From positions 434,001 to 498,000 of the forward strand of contig CATOSI010000001.1 of NCBI GenBank assembly GCA_951812505.1: a stretch of 64,000 nt of DNA, written 5' to 3'. Of the stretch, positions 54,022 to 61,789 are shown piece after piece. Origin of the DNA: an uncultured Dehalococcoidia bacterium. GTDB lineage: Bacteria; Chloroflexota; Dehalococcoidia; Lucifugimonadales; UBA1123. Every line of letters starts with the position of its first letter. The stretch's first letter is position 1. A program made the position numbers and the translations under genes. The notes under the pieces are model-generated. The model had not been told where the DNA came from. It searched no databases and was given only the letters and a program-made list of their open reading frames with translations.

Positions 54022-54987
54022 TTAATTCCACAGGATGCCGCGAAGAGCAAGAGCGCCGATAGTTACAAGAATTCCAAGTGCGCCGACGGCATATGCCACC
54101 CGAATCGCAGCGTCTATGTGAGACGCGGTTGGATCCGGCATACCGTTTCCAATTCGGTAGTGCCCCGGCTTCTCCAGTGCGATACCGAGTCGTCCGGACA
54201 TAGCGCCAATCGTCCACCCTGCGTTCGGACTTGCGGTCAGCCTGCGTCCTCGCCACGCCCACACGAGCGCTCTTACAGCCGACATCCGGTTCAGTGCGCT
54301 GGTTGATATTATGAGCGCGGCGCTCAAACGTGCGGGAAGCAGGTTCACGAAGTCGTCCAGCAGCGCCGACGCTTTGCCCAGGTATTCGTACTTTCCTCTG
54401 TAGCCGATCATGCTGTCGAGTGTATTAATGGCACGGTAGGAGAATGCGCCTGGCAGCCCGAGGAGTGCAAATGCCAGCCACGGCCCAACGAAACTGTCTG
54501 TTGTATTCTCTGCCACCGACTCTATCGCCGCCGCAGCCACGAGATGTAGGCTCAGCACCCTGGTGTCGCGGCTCACCAAATTTCTCAACTCGTGCCTCGC
54601 CTCGCCGATGCTTTTCGATTCCATTGCTTCCTGAACATCCTCAGCGGCAATCGCCAGACCTCGCACTGCGAAAGTCGTGCTGAGCATGAGCGCGCATCCT
54701 GCTACGTAGAGGATACTGCTCAACTCGCGCAGGACATTGGCCAGAGTCCAGACGAGCATCGCCACAGTCGAGGGGACGACTGCTGCAATGACCATTCCCC
54801 AAAGTAGCGCGGGCCATTTTGAGCCGGTAGAAGGACCGATGTCTTCCAGCCACTCGGTCAACCTGCCCATCCAGACAACAGGATGCACGGAGTTAGGCAA
54901 TTCTCGTATAGCCAAGTCGAGCACAACCGCAAACAGGAGTGCCGTTGCGTCGAGATGCCATTCACCTGGCCACAGTTGCCAGTCCAC
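54022..54987 (-). CDS. cbiB: Adenosylcobinamide-phosphate synthase
   Basis: The product is about 321 aa from a GTG at 54987, with AGGA about ten bases upstream. ATGs at 55014 and 55020 also lie in frame but fall inside or at the edge of MITE copy 3. It is a membrane protein with LFAVVLDLAIRELPNSVHPVVWMGRLTEWLE, then VAENTTDSFVGPWLAFALLGLPGAFSYRAINTLDSMIGYR, the CbiB signature. It attaches aminopropanol phosphate to adenosylcobyric acid. Its transcript must cross the MITE from cobS. The start is uncertain. Confidence 0.88.
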   Translation of the reverse strand: MDWQLWPGEWHLDATALLFAVVLDLAIRELPNSVHPVVWMGRLTEWLEDIGPSTGSKWPALLWGMVIAAVVPSTVAMLVWTLANVLRELSSILYVAGCALMLSTTFAVRGLAIAAEDVQEAMESKSIGEARHELRNLVSRDTRVLSLHLVAAAAIESVAENTTDSFVGPWLAFALLGLPGAFSYRAINTLDSMIGYRGKYEYLGKASALLDDFVNLLPARLSAALIISTSALNRMSAVRALVWAWRGRRLTASPNAGWTIGAMSGRLGIALEKPGHYRIGNGMPDPTASHIDAAIRVAYAVGALGILVTIGALALRGILWN

Positions 54988-55005
54988 TTCATGTAGTCCT
55001 ATCCC

Positions 55006-55123
55006 TAGTGCCATACCCATATGAAAATGACATACTTCAACGCTGACCGTCATTCCCGCGAAGGCGGGAATCCAGGGGTGGGGTCTGGTTGCTATACGTC
55101 AGAAACATGTGGAAACGGTACTA
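55006..55123 (+). mobile_element. MITE-like element copy 3 (between cobS and cbiB)
   Basis: About 118 bp, starting TAGTGCC and ending GGTACTA. It has CATATGAAAATGACATACTT, the ATTCCCGCGAAGGCGGGAAT core, and a right part nearly identical to copy 1. On the minus strand its terminal TAG (55121-55123) is the cobS stop codon. Its other end touches the cbiB start region. It sits inside the B12 operon without a visible terminator T-tract. Confidence 0.8.
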
Positions 55124-55927
55124 GTTTGCCAGCCAGATGAGTGGCGACATGACTGGCAATAGCGTACTTCCGACCAGAAACACGCTAACCAGCAGGACTG
55201 CCACCTCAGTGACTTCGATAATTGCTCCATATACGTCTCCGGTTAGCCCACCCAACTGTTTCAAAGACCAGTTTCCCAACGACCATGCCGCGATGCTGGC
55301 CACTGCCAGGAGCCCTAGGCCAATCGGCCCGGCGAGGACAAACGCAGCCAGGAGCGTGATCGTAAGAGCCAGGGCGATGTGCCAGCGCTGACCACTTCTG
55401 AAAAATGGCGACCCGATTCCTCTGTCGCGCGCGTAAGGAAACACTTCCATCGCGAGGGTTGCGGCCCAATGAGAAAGGCACGGAAACAGGATCAGGATCC
55501 ATATCCGACCTCCTTGTGGAAGCGACATGATCGCCGCAACCTTGAGGAAGAGCAAACTGACCGCGCCCGCAACCGCGAACGCCCCGACGCGGGGGTCTCG
55601 CAGAATCTCGAGGCGGCGTTCCCTGCTGAATCCACCGAACAGGGCGTCGCAACAGTCCATCAATCCATCCAAATGCAGCGCGCGAGTGAGCGCAACTATG
55701 CCAACAGTCAGGATGACGGCAGATAGTACGGGAGGAATCGGACCCGTGTCCTGCGCTATGAAATCGTATCCTGTTTTAAGCAGGAGGTCGGTCGCTGCGA
55801 GAATACCGCCCAGAATCAGGCCGACGACAGGAAACCAGGCTCGTGCCGACACCAGTCCGGGCGATGCATGACGTGGCGCAACCGGCAGTATCGTCATGAA
55901 ACTGATGGCGGACAGCAGGCCTCTCAC
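55121..55927 (-). CDS. cobS: Adenosylcobinamide-GDP ribazoletransferase
   Basis: The product is 268 aa. The GTG start overlaps the cobT stop by four bases (GTGA). It is a polytopic membrane protein: FMTILPV at the N-terminus, ALHLDGLMDCCDALFGGFSRERRLEILRDPRVGAFAV with the CobS Asp-rich motif, and GGLTGDVYGAIIEVTE near the C-terminus. It joins AdoCbi-GDP with alpha-ribazole to form cobalamin. The stop TAG belongs to the terminus of MITE copy 3, so the native C-terminus may have been altered by a few residues; the core is complete. Confidence 0.93.
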   Translation of the reverse strand: MRGLLSAISFMTILPVAPRHASPGLVSARAWFPVVGLILGGILAATDLLLKTGYDFIAQDTGPIPPVLSAVILTVGIVALTRALHLDGLMDCCDALFGGFSRERRLEILRDPRVGAFAVAGAVSLLFLKVAAIMSLPQGGRIWILILFPCLSHWAATLAMEVFPYARDRGIGSPFFRSGQRWHIALALTITLLAAFVLAGPIGLGLLAVASIAAWSLGNWSLKQLGGLTGDVYGAIIEVTEVAVLLVSVFLVGSTLLPVMSPLIWLAN

Positions 55928-57024
55928 CGGCGTTCCCCGCCGTCATATCCTGTGTCGTCTTCTCTATCCGATACGCCCGCTTCTGAGAATGTCACCATTT
56001 CGGACAGGCACGCGGCAGCGGCTTCTATGATGGGCATGGCCAACACGGCGCCCGTACCTTCGCCAAGGCGCATACCCAAGTCGAACAGAGGGTCAAGCTC
56101 CAAGAAGGCCAGCGCCGCGCGATGTCCTCTCTCCGCCGATACGTGGGACGCGATCATATAGTCGCGTGCGATAGGGCACAGCGCGACGGCAATGAGCCCC
56201 GCGGCGCCCGATATGAACCCGTCCAGTACGACCGTTCGTCGCAACATGGTCGTTCCCAATACCACCCCGGCCAGCACACCGATTTCAAACCCGCCCACCT
56301 TGGCAAGCACGTCCAGGCCATCGTCCGGGTCGGGCCTGTTTACGTCCAGCGCCTGCTGCACAACTTGAACCTTATGTCGAAGTTCCTCCGGCGTGCGTCC
56401 CGTTCCTTCTCCGGTTGTCTGGTCGGGCGACCTGCCGCTGATGGCCGACGTAATCGCGCTGGACGGGGTCGTGTTGCCGATACCCATGTCGCCGATTGCA
56501 ATGAGGTCCACACCTGATCCAACCACCTCTGCCGCTAGATTTATCCCCCTTTCGATGCACTGTCTGGCCTGACTGGGTGACATTGCCGGTCCACTGCTGA
56601 TGTCACCTGTACCGCGACCAATCTTGTACGAGCGGAGTTCCGAGTGAGTCGGTAGATCAGAAGCTACACCCGCGTCAACGATAATCTGACGAACGCCAAG
56701 ACGTTTGCACATGACGCTGACCGCTGCCCCGCCGCCCAGAAAGTTCATCACCATCTGCGCGGTTACCTCTTGAGGGTAGCCGGTGACGCCACGCGCCACC
56801 ACACCATGATCCGCAGCGGCTACAACGACGGCCTTGCCATCAATCTGGGGGCGCTCCGACCCAAAGATTCCCGCCAGCCTGGCGGACACGTCTTCAAGTC
56901 GCCCGAGGCTGCCCGGCGGCTTGGTCAGGTTCAACTGCCGCGCATCCGCGCGCCGCATCGCATCCGCGCTCGCCGGCCGTATGCGCTCTATGGCTCGGGA
57001 TATAGTTATGTAAGGATTGGTCAT
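55924..57024 (-). CDS. cobT: Nicotinate-nucleotide-dimethylbenzimidazole phosphoribosyltransferase
   Basis: The product is 366 aa. The ATG at 57024 has GGAG nine bases upstream and sits four bases after cobO. It has LNLTKPPGSLGRLEDVSARLAGI, VVVAAADHGVVARGVTGYP, MVMNFLGGGAAVSVMC, IAIGDMGIGNTTPSSAI and the C-terminal DLGMRLGEGTGAVLAMPIIEAA with the catalytic Glu. It activates the lower ligand as alpha-ribotide. A lower-ligand synthesis gene is not in the window. Confidence 0.95.
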   Translation of the reverse strand: MTNPYITISRAIERIRPASADAMRRADARQLNLTKPPGSLGRLEDVSARLAGIFGSERPQIDGKAVVVAAADHGVVARGVTGYPQEVTAQMVMNFLGGGAAVSVMCKRLGVRQIIVDAGVASDLPTHSELRSYKIGRGTGDISSGPAMSPSQARQCIERGINLAAEVVGSGVDLIAIGDMGIGNTTPSSAITSAISGRSPDQTTGEGTGRTPEELRHKVQVVQQALDVNRPDPDDGLDVLAKVGGFEIGVLAGVVLGTTMLRRTVVLDGFISGAAGLIAVALCPIARDYMIASHVSAERGHRAALAFLELDPLFDLGMRLGEGTGAVLAMPIIEAAAACLSEMVTFSEAGVSDREDDTGYDGGERR

Positions 57025-57028
57025 ATCA

Positions 57029-57595
57029 TCAGAACTCCAATCCGGGCTGAGCCTTGATGCCCTGTTCGTTATATGGATGTTTGATCTCGCGCATCTCGGT
57101 AACAAGGTCTGCGAACTCTATCAACTCGTCCGGCGCGTAGCGGCCCGTTATGATCACGTGGAGCATATGCGGCTTTTGCTTCAGGACTTCTATCACGTCC
57201 ACAACCGGAATCCAGCCGTAGTGGAGCGGATACGTGAACTCATCGAGGATGACCATATCCTGGTCCCCGGACAAGATCGCCTTTCGGCAGTTCTCCCACT
57301 GCTGAACCGCCAACGCCTCGGTCGCGTCCATGTCCTTGCTCCGCCATGTGAAGCCGTCGCCCATTGCGCTCCACGCTATCCCCAACTTATCCGCTGCGCG
57401 ACTCTCGCCGAACCTCGAACCCGTGTGCTTGATGAACTGGAACACTTCCACGTTCATGTTCCGGCCCCAGGCGCGGAACAGCACGCCGAGCGCGGCTGTC
57501 GTCTTGCCCTTTCCATTGCCGGTATTGACGACTACCAGCCCCTTTCTGATCGGTCGCTCTCTAACTTGTCGCTCTTTTCCGCTCTCTGTTGTCAT
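57029..57595 (-). CDS. cobO: Corrinoid adenosyltransferase CobO/BtuR
   Basis: The product is 188 aa; GGGAGG lies six bases before the ATG. The P-loop-like GNGKGKTTAALG (about residues 26-37), VFQFIKH, MVILDEFTYPLHYGW and HVIITGRYAP are family signatures. It transfers the 5'-deoxyadenosyl group from ATP to the corrinoid cobalt, needed after uptake of unadenosylated corrinoids. It fits between the transport and late-assembly genes. Confidence 0.95.
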   Translation of the reverse strand: MTTESGKERQVRERPIRKGLVVVNTGNGKGKTTAALGVLFRAWGRNMNVEVFQFIKHTGSRFGESRAADKLGIAWSAMGDGFTWRSKDMDATEALAVQQWENCRKAILSGDQDMVILDEFTYPLHYGWIPVVDVIEVLKQKPHMLHVIITGRYAPDELIEFADLVTEMREIKHPYNEQGIKAQPGLEF

Positions 57596-57613
57596 TGTGG
57601 CCTCCCAACGCCG

Positions 57614-58405
57614 TCACTGAGTGGGTCCGATAAGCCATACTTGCGGACACCCGGTTGCGGGATCTATCTGCACCGACGTATCCACACCGAACACTTGCCT
57701 TAAGTTGTCTTGAGTCAATACATCGGTGGGCTTGCCTTCCGACACTATCGCGCCATCCGAAAGCATAGCCAGCCTGTCACAGTACCTCGCCGCCAGAGCT
57801 ATGTCGTGTAGCGCCACCACCATGGCGACCCCGCGCTCCACGATTTCACGCCGCAGCGCCTCCATTATCGAGAGGCGATATCGAAGGTCCAGGCTCGACG
57901 ACGGTTCGTCCAGCAATATCACCCGCGTCCGCTGGGCAAGCGCGCGTGCCAGCGCTACCCTCTGCCTCTCTCCACCCGACAGACCGTCGAGTTGGCGGCT
58001 TTCGAATCTCTCTGTATCTGTCCGAGCCATCTCCTCCCGAGCTATCCGCCTGTCGCGGCGTCCCTCCAGCTCGAACCGGCCCAGGTGGGCGTATCTTCCC
58101 ATCAGAACGGTTTCGAACGCGGTGAATGGGTGAGCCGCGTCCTGCTGAGGCATGAACGCGACGCTCCGCGCCCGCTCCCCGGTCTTCATGCGCTCAAGGC
58201 GCGTTCTTCCCAGCCTCACGCTCCCCGAGTCCGGTCGAAGAAGTCCGGCCAGCGCCCGAAGCAGCGTACTCTTACCCGCGCCGTTCGGCCCGATAAGGCC
58301 CACCAGTTCTCCCGGACGCGCCTCGAGCGAAACCGACCTTAGAACCTGGCTGCCTCCTAGACTCACAGATACGTTGTTCGCCCTGATAGGAACGCCCTCG
58401 TCCAT
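57614..58405 (-). CDS. btuD: Corrinoid ABC transporter ATP-binding protein
   Basis: The product is 263 aa. The ATG at 58405 is chosen because GGGGAG lies seven bases upstream and it follows the btuF stop by four bases. Walker A GPNGAGKST (about residues 36-44), the Q-loop FMPQQDAA, ABC signature LSGGERQRVALARAL, Walker B VILLDEPSSSLD and the H-loop ALHDIALAARYCDR are all present. It energises BtuC in vitamin B12 or cobinamide import. Similar iron-siderophore ATPases exist, but the operon decides the call. Confidence 0.9.
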   Translation of the reverse strand: MDEGVPIRANNVSVSLGGSQVLRSVSLEARPGELVGLIGPNGAGKSTLLRALAGLLRPDSGSVRLGRTRLERMKTGERARSVAFMPQQDAAHPFTAFETVLMGRYAHLGRFELEGRRDRRIAREEMARTDTERFESRQLDGLSGGERQRVALARALAQRTRVILLDEPSSSLDLRYRLSIMEALRREIVERGVAMVVALHDIALAARYCDRLAMLSDGAIVSEGKPTDVLTQDNLRQVFGVDTSVQIDPATGCPQVWLIGPTQ

Positions 58406-58409
58406 CCGC

Positions 58410-59600
58410 TCACTCCCCGTCATACGGCTCGAAATCGCTGAACGTAAGGTCGCTGAACCTGTCCGGGTACAGTATGAGCGCGGTCTGCTCGATGCCCCGC
58501 ACGTTCCAGTGAGAAAGGGTCGTGTACTTCCGTGAATCAACGACGTGAACCATCTCATCCTTCACCGCCGACACTTCCGCGAGCGCGGGATGGCTCAGCA
58601 GGTCGTCCCGTAGTTCGTTCGCCCCGTATTCCACCGGCTGGGTTATCAGGATCACGTCCGGGTTCATAGCCGCTATGGACTCGACGCTAATAGTCTGGTG
58701 ACCGGATATCCCGTCTCTGGCCGCCGCGTTCACTCCTCCGGCGGCCTCTAATATGCCGCCCTCCGTGGTGTCCGCTCCTGCCGCGTAGAGTACGTCCGAG
58801 TAGCGGGTCATCGAAATAATCGTGGGGCGTTCAGGAGCGCCGGGCGGCGGGACACGCTCGCTCACCAACGCAAGCCTGCCCTCGATCTCTGCGGCCAGTT
58901 CCAGCGCCCTCTCTTCCACCCCCAGCATATAGCCCATCAGCAGGATGGTCGGGATATTGCCCTCCGCCGAACTCTCCAGCGCGGGACGCGCGACCGGAAC
59001 CCCCGCCTCCTGTATCAGGTCCACTATGTCCGCGTCGGTGAATTTGGACACGATCACCAGGTCCGGCCTGGCCGCCAGAACGTTTTCCACCCCCTTCTCG
59101 AAGGTTGGCAGGCCCGCCGCCTGTTCCGACACGTTCGAGTAGGCCGCGTCGCCGGCGAACGGTCCGACGGCGGCGAACCTGTCTCTGTCCACGAGCGCCA
59201 GAAGTATCTCGTCGTGTCCCAGCGAATAGGAAAGAATGCGCTGCGGTGGCCCTTCCAGGCGCACCAGGCCGTCTGCCGTCTCCACCTCGCGAGGCCAGCC
59301 TCGGTTGGACACGTCCACTATGCCCGAAACCGCAGGATATGGTATCGCCGTCGGCGTGGGTATGGGCGTGGCCTTCGGCTGAGGTGTAGCGGTAGGCGCA
59401 GGCGTCGGTTCGGGCGTCGCTGTTGGAACCGGCGTGGCTGTCGGCGGGGGCATAGGGGTGGAGGTGGATTCGGAAATGGCTGTCGGCGCGGCTGCCGGAG
59501 AGGTGGCAGGCTCCGACTCCGAGCTACAAGCGACAAGCGCGACGCCCAAAATCAAAGCGAACAGTACGGCCGTGTATCTGGTTTTCAATCTCGATATCAT
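58410..59600 (-). CDS. btuF: Corrinoid ABC transporter substrate-binding lipoprotein
   Basis: The product is 396 aa. The lipoprotein signal LILGVALVAC (lipid Cys near residue 25) is followed by a Pro/Thr-rich linker of about 60 residues, then the class III binding fold: ILSYSLGHDEILLALVDRDR, ARPDLVIVSKF, VESIAAMNPDVILI and AVKDEMVHVVDSRKY. It captures corrinoids outside the membrane for BtuCD. The long PT linker is like the one in the 19235 lipoprotein and suggests a tall surface anchor. Confidence 0.9.
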   Translation of the reverse strand: MISRLKTRYTAVLFALILGVALVACSSESEPATSPAAAPTAISESTSTPMPPPTATPVPTATPEPTPAPTATPQPKATPIPTPTAIPYPAVSGIVDVSNRGWPREVETADGLVRLEGPPQRILSYSLGHDEILLALVDRDRFAAVGPFAGDAAYSNVSEQAAGLPTFEKGVENVLAARPDLVIVSKFTDADIVDLIQEAGVPVARPALESSAEGNIPTILLMGYMLGVEERALELAAEIEGRLALVSERVPPPGAPERPTIISMTRYSDVLYAAGADTTEGGILEAAGGVNAAARDGISGHQTISVESIAAMNPDVILITQPVEYGANELRDDLLSHPALAEVSAVKDEMVHVVDSRKYTTLSHWNVRGIEQTALILYPDRFSDLTFSDFEPYDGE

Positions 59601-59622
59601 TTCATTTCCTCTATTTGCCTAA

Positions 59623-60777
59623 CTAGAGCATTGAGGCGCGCGCCTTGTTGCGCGCTAACAGCAGGATGAAGAACGGTGCACCCACCAGCGCGGTGACGAC
59701 TCCGACCGGAATCTCCGCGGGGGTTATCACTGTCCTGGACAGCGTATCCGCGATGAGCAGGAATACTCCGCCGCCCAGAGCGCTCAGCGGAATCAGTGCG
59801 CGGTGGTCCGCCCCGACCGCCAGCCGCAGAATGTGCGGCGCTATCAGGCCGACGAAGGCTATCGTGCCCGAGAACGCCACCGCCGCGCCGGTTATCATTG
59901 AAGAGGCCAGAAGCAGAGTGTTCCTGGTAAGCCCTACCCGTACACCTAGCGAACACGCCTCCTCATCGCTCACCATCAGCAGATTCAGGTCGCGGGATAG
60001 TACGACCGCCGCCACGATTCCCAGCAGAATCGGCGGTATGGCAATCCGCGCGTCCGTCCATGTGGACGCGCCCAGGCCTCCGGCCAGCCAGAATAGCATC
60101 TCCCGCTGCGCCTCGAGGTCCCTGGTGAACAGGATGATTGCGGAGATGATCGCCGCCGCGAACGCGCTGATTGCCACTCCCGCCAGCAGAAGGGCGGCCA
60201 TCGAGAAGCGGCCTCCGATTGAGGCTACGACATACACTAGCGCAAGCGTAGTGGTCGCCCCCGCGAATGACATGGCCGGCAGCACGAGCGGAAATGCCAC
60301 CTGCGCCCCAAGCGCGATTGCTGCCACCGCTCCAAGCGCGCCGCCCGCCGATACGCCGATGATGCCCGGGTCTGCCATAGGGTTCCTGAACAGACCCTGC
60401 ATGATCGCTCCCGCTACTCCCAGCGCCGCTCCCACAGTCAGAGAGAGAATGACACGCGGCAGTCTGATAGTTGAGACAATCGCCTTCTCCGTGTCCGAAG
60501 CAGTTGATTGACCTGCGCCGAGCCACTCGAGAATCACTGCCGCGACTTGCTGTGGAGCAATTGCGTAGGGTCCGACTGCCGAGGCGGCCATCGCCAATGC
60601 GAGCGCAATCGCAATCAGGATCGCTGAGCCGACAGCTAGTTTGAGGAGAACAGGCGAGTCGGAGAGTCTAAAGATCGGTCGCAGCAATCCCGTGCGGCGG
60701 CGAAGTGTCTGTCCGCCGGGACTCGGACCGTCTCTGTCGGAGCGCAGGTTCGGCGCCCCGGAGTTTGCTGTACGCAA
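59623..60777 (-). CDS. btuC: Corrinoid ABC transporter permease (FecCD family)
   Basis: The product is 384 aa from a TTG at 60777; no ATG or GTG is available before the first membrane segment, and a TTG at about codon 31 is the alternative. It is FecCD-type with about ten TM helices: VILSLTVGAALGVAGAIMQGLFRNPMADPGIIGVSAGGA is the hallmark, then GRFSMAALLLAGVAISA and FVGLIAPHILRLAVGADHRALIP with the coupling-helix Gly. It is the first gene after the cobalamin riboswitch. The start lies directly after the leader terminator T-tract. Confidence 0.9.
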   Translation of the reverse strand: MRTANSGAPNLRSDRDGPSPGGQTLRRRTGLLRPIFRLSDSPVLLKLAVGSAILIAIALALAMAASAVGPYAIAPQQVAAVILEWLGAGQSTASDTEKAIVSTIRLPRVILSLTVGAALGVAGAIMQGLFRNPMADPGIIGVSAGGALGAVAAIALGAQVAFPLVLPAMSFAGATTTLALVYVVASIGGRFSMAALLLAGVAISAFAAAIISAIILFTRDLEAQREMLFWLAGGLGASTWTDARIAIPPILLGIVAAVVLSRDLNLLMVSDEEACSLGVRVGLTRNTLLLASSMITGAAVAFSGTIAFVGLIAPHILRLAVGADHRALIPLSALGGGVFLLIADTLSRTVITPAEIPVGVVTALVGAPFFILLLARNKARASML

Positions 60778-60780
60778 CAG

Positions 60781-60812
60781 AAAAATCCCCGCCGCTTTCG
60801 CGTTGCGGGGAT
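60781..60812 (-). terminator. Leader terminator downstream of the cobalamin riboswitch
   Basis: On the minus strand ATCCCCGC pairs with GCGGGGAT around an imperfect inner part, followed by TTTTTCTG. It lies between the riboswitch and the btuC start, so B12 binding could favour termination. The descending arm GCGGGGA is also the only Shine-Dalgarno-like sequence before the TTG, so the same hairpin might mask translation. Confidence 0.8.
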
Positions 60813-60894
60813 TGCATCGGTTAGACTTTGCGCCTCTTTATCAGAGTGCCGTCTGAACCTGAGGCGCTCCCTGAGACGAAGAGCGGCTACTCAG

Positions 60895-61078
60895 CCCCGT
60901 TCGGCAGGTCTCCTGGCTCTCGGATCATCGCCTGTCCCGCGCCTTCCCATCCATTTAGGACAGTGGCATTAGCGGGAGGCTAGCCGATTACAGTGGCGCC
61001 TCCGCAGCGGCCTTTCACCGCTTTCCCTTTTCGCGCTCAGGTATCGAGCGCACCGAACTGGGTTGGCCTTCATTAGCT
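60895..61078 (-). ncRNA. Cobalamin (B12) riboswitch
   Basis: On the minus strand the B12 box AGCCAGGAGACCTGCC lies at 60903-60918. Upstream are GGTGAAAGGCCGC, GCCACTGTAAT and AATGCCACTGT segments, in the order and spacing of the cobalamin riboswitch core. It precedes the btuC-to-cobU operon by about 120 bases with a terminator in between. It is expected to repress corrinoid import and salvage when adenosylcobalamin is high. The 5' boundary is set from the promoter. Confidence 0.95.
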
Positions 61079-61084
61079 GGCGCG

Positions 61085-61113
61085 ATGTTAACAGTGGTCG
61101 AGGATGCTGTCAA
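61085..61113 (-). promoter_or_regulatory. Consensus promoter of the cobalamin operon
   Basis: On the minus strand TTGACA (61113-61108) and TAACAT (61090-61085) are separated by 17 bases. Transcription would start near 61078, at the 5' edge of the riboswitch. The two boxes and the spacing are identical to the hpnC promoter. Confidence 0.8.
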
Positions 61114-61661
61114 TATGCCCGTCTCTGTGACCCAGGGTCATTCGATTATCAACATCCAGCGGCTTCCATCCCTGCTCTCATGGTAAGCCCGCATAATTCT
61201 CCGTAGGGGCAACCCTGAAGTTGCCTGTTGTCCGTAGCGCAAACTGGACAATCGAAATGCCCGTCTCTATGACCGGGGGCTTTGCAAAGTCGTCCGCGCT
61301 TCCTATTCCACTACACATCCATCCCGCCAATACGCTACAATACATCCATGAAGAACAAAGTTTCTGGCACTGGTTACATAAATACAAATTTATACTAACG
61401 AGAAAACGGACCATAGAGACTTCTCTCCATAGCGAACGCAGGGCGACGCAGGGCAAACTCAGGGCAAAATCGCCCCCAGTACATGCCTGTGACTCGCCTG
61501 TTCCCGCCCTGTACAATAATAAACCAGAATATATGAACCTCCGGATCCGCCAACGCACCGAAATACATTCTGGCTCAACTTTGAAGAAGCCCTGCTCTAT
61601 GCACGATTCTCTCGTCAACTAAACCAGTGACCTGTGTTCGCTGACCCTTACTTTGCCCTCC
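61114..61661. other. 548-bp intergenic region between divergent operons
   Basis: No credible gene is present; overlapping frames on both strands are chance. It contains an 18-bp direct repeat (ATGCCCGTCTCTGTGACC at 61115-61132 and a one-mismatch copy at 61257-61274), GCTACAATAC at 61334-61343, and three CAGGGC motifs at 61439-61468. Their roles are unknown. Confidence 0.5.
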
Positions 61662-61690
61662 TTGTCCATATCATCAGGTGATGATATACT
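61662..61690 (+). promoter_or_regulatory. nusA promoter with palindromic operator
   Basis: TTGTCC (61662-61667) and TATACT (61685-61690) are spaced by 17 bases. A perfect 20-bp palindrome, ATATCATCAGGTGATGATAT (61668-61687), fills the spacer and overlaps the -10 box. A dimeric repressor bound there would block polymerase. No obvious regulator is encoded beside it. Confidence 0.7.
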
Positions 61691-61716
61691 CAGGACATAA
61701 TCTATTGACTTGCTGG

Positions 61717-61742
61717 AAGTGGGCGCGGCCCACTTTCTTTTT
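61717..61742 (+). terminator. Leader terminator upstream of nusA
   Basis: The 8-bp stem AAGTGGGC/GCCCACTT with a 3-nt loop is followed by TCTTTTTT. It starts about 20 bases after the predicted transcription start and lies before the nusA ribosome site. It is a likely attenuator; NusA itself modulates such terminators, so autoregulation is plausible. Confidence 0.8.
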
Positions 61743-61789
61743 TCAATAAATAGTGCGATTCTTGCCGGAATAGACAAGGAGGTAGCTGA

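Noticed and set aside
15271..55123. CRISPR array from the repeated palindromes
   Set aside because: The repeats are tens of kilobases apart and have no regularly spaced spacers.
61178..61622. Long overlapping frames on both strands between the B12 and nusA operons
   Set aside because: Both strands are open over the same bases, neither has a ribosome site or recognisable motif, and direct repeats run through them.
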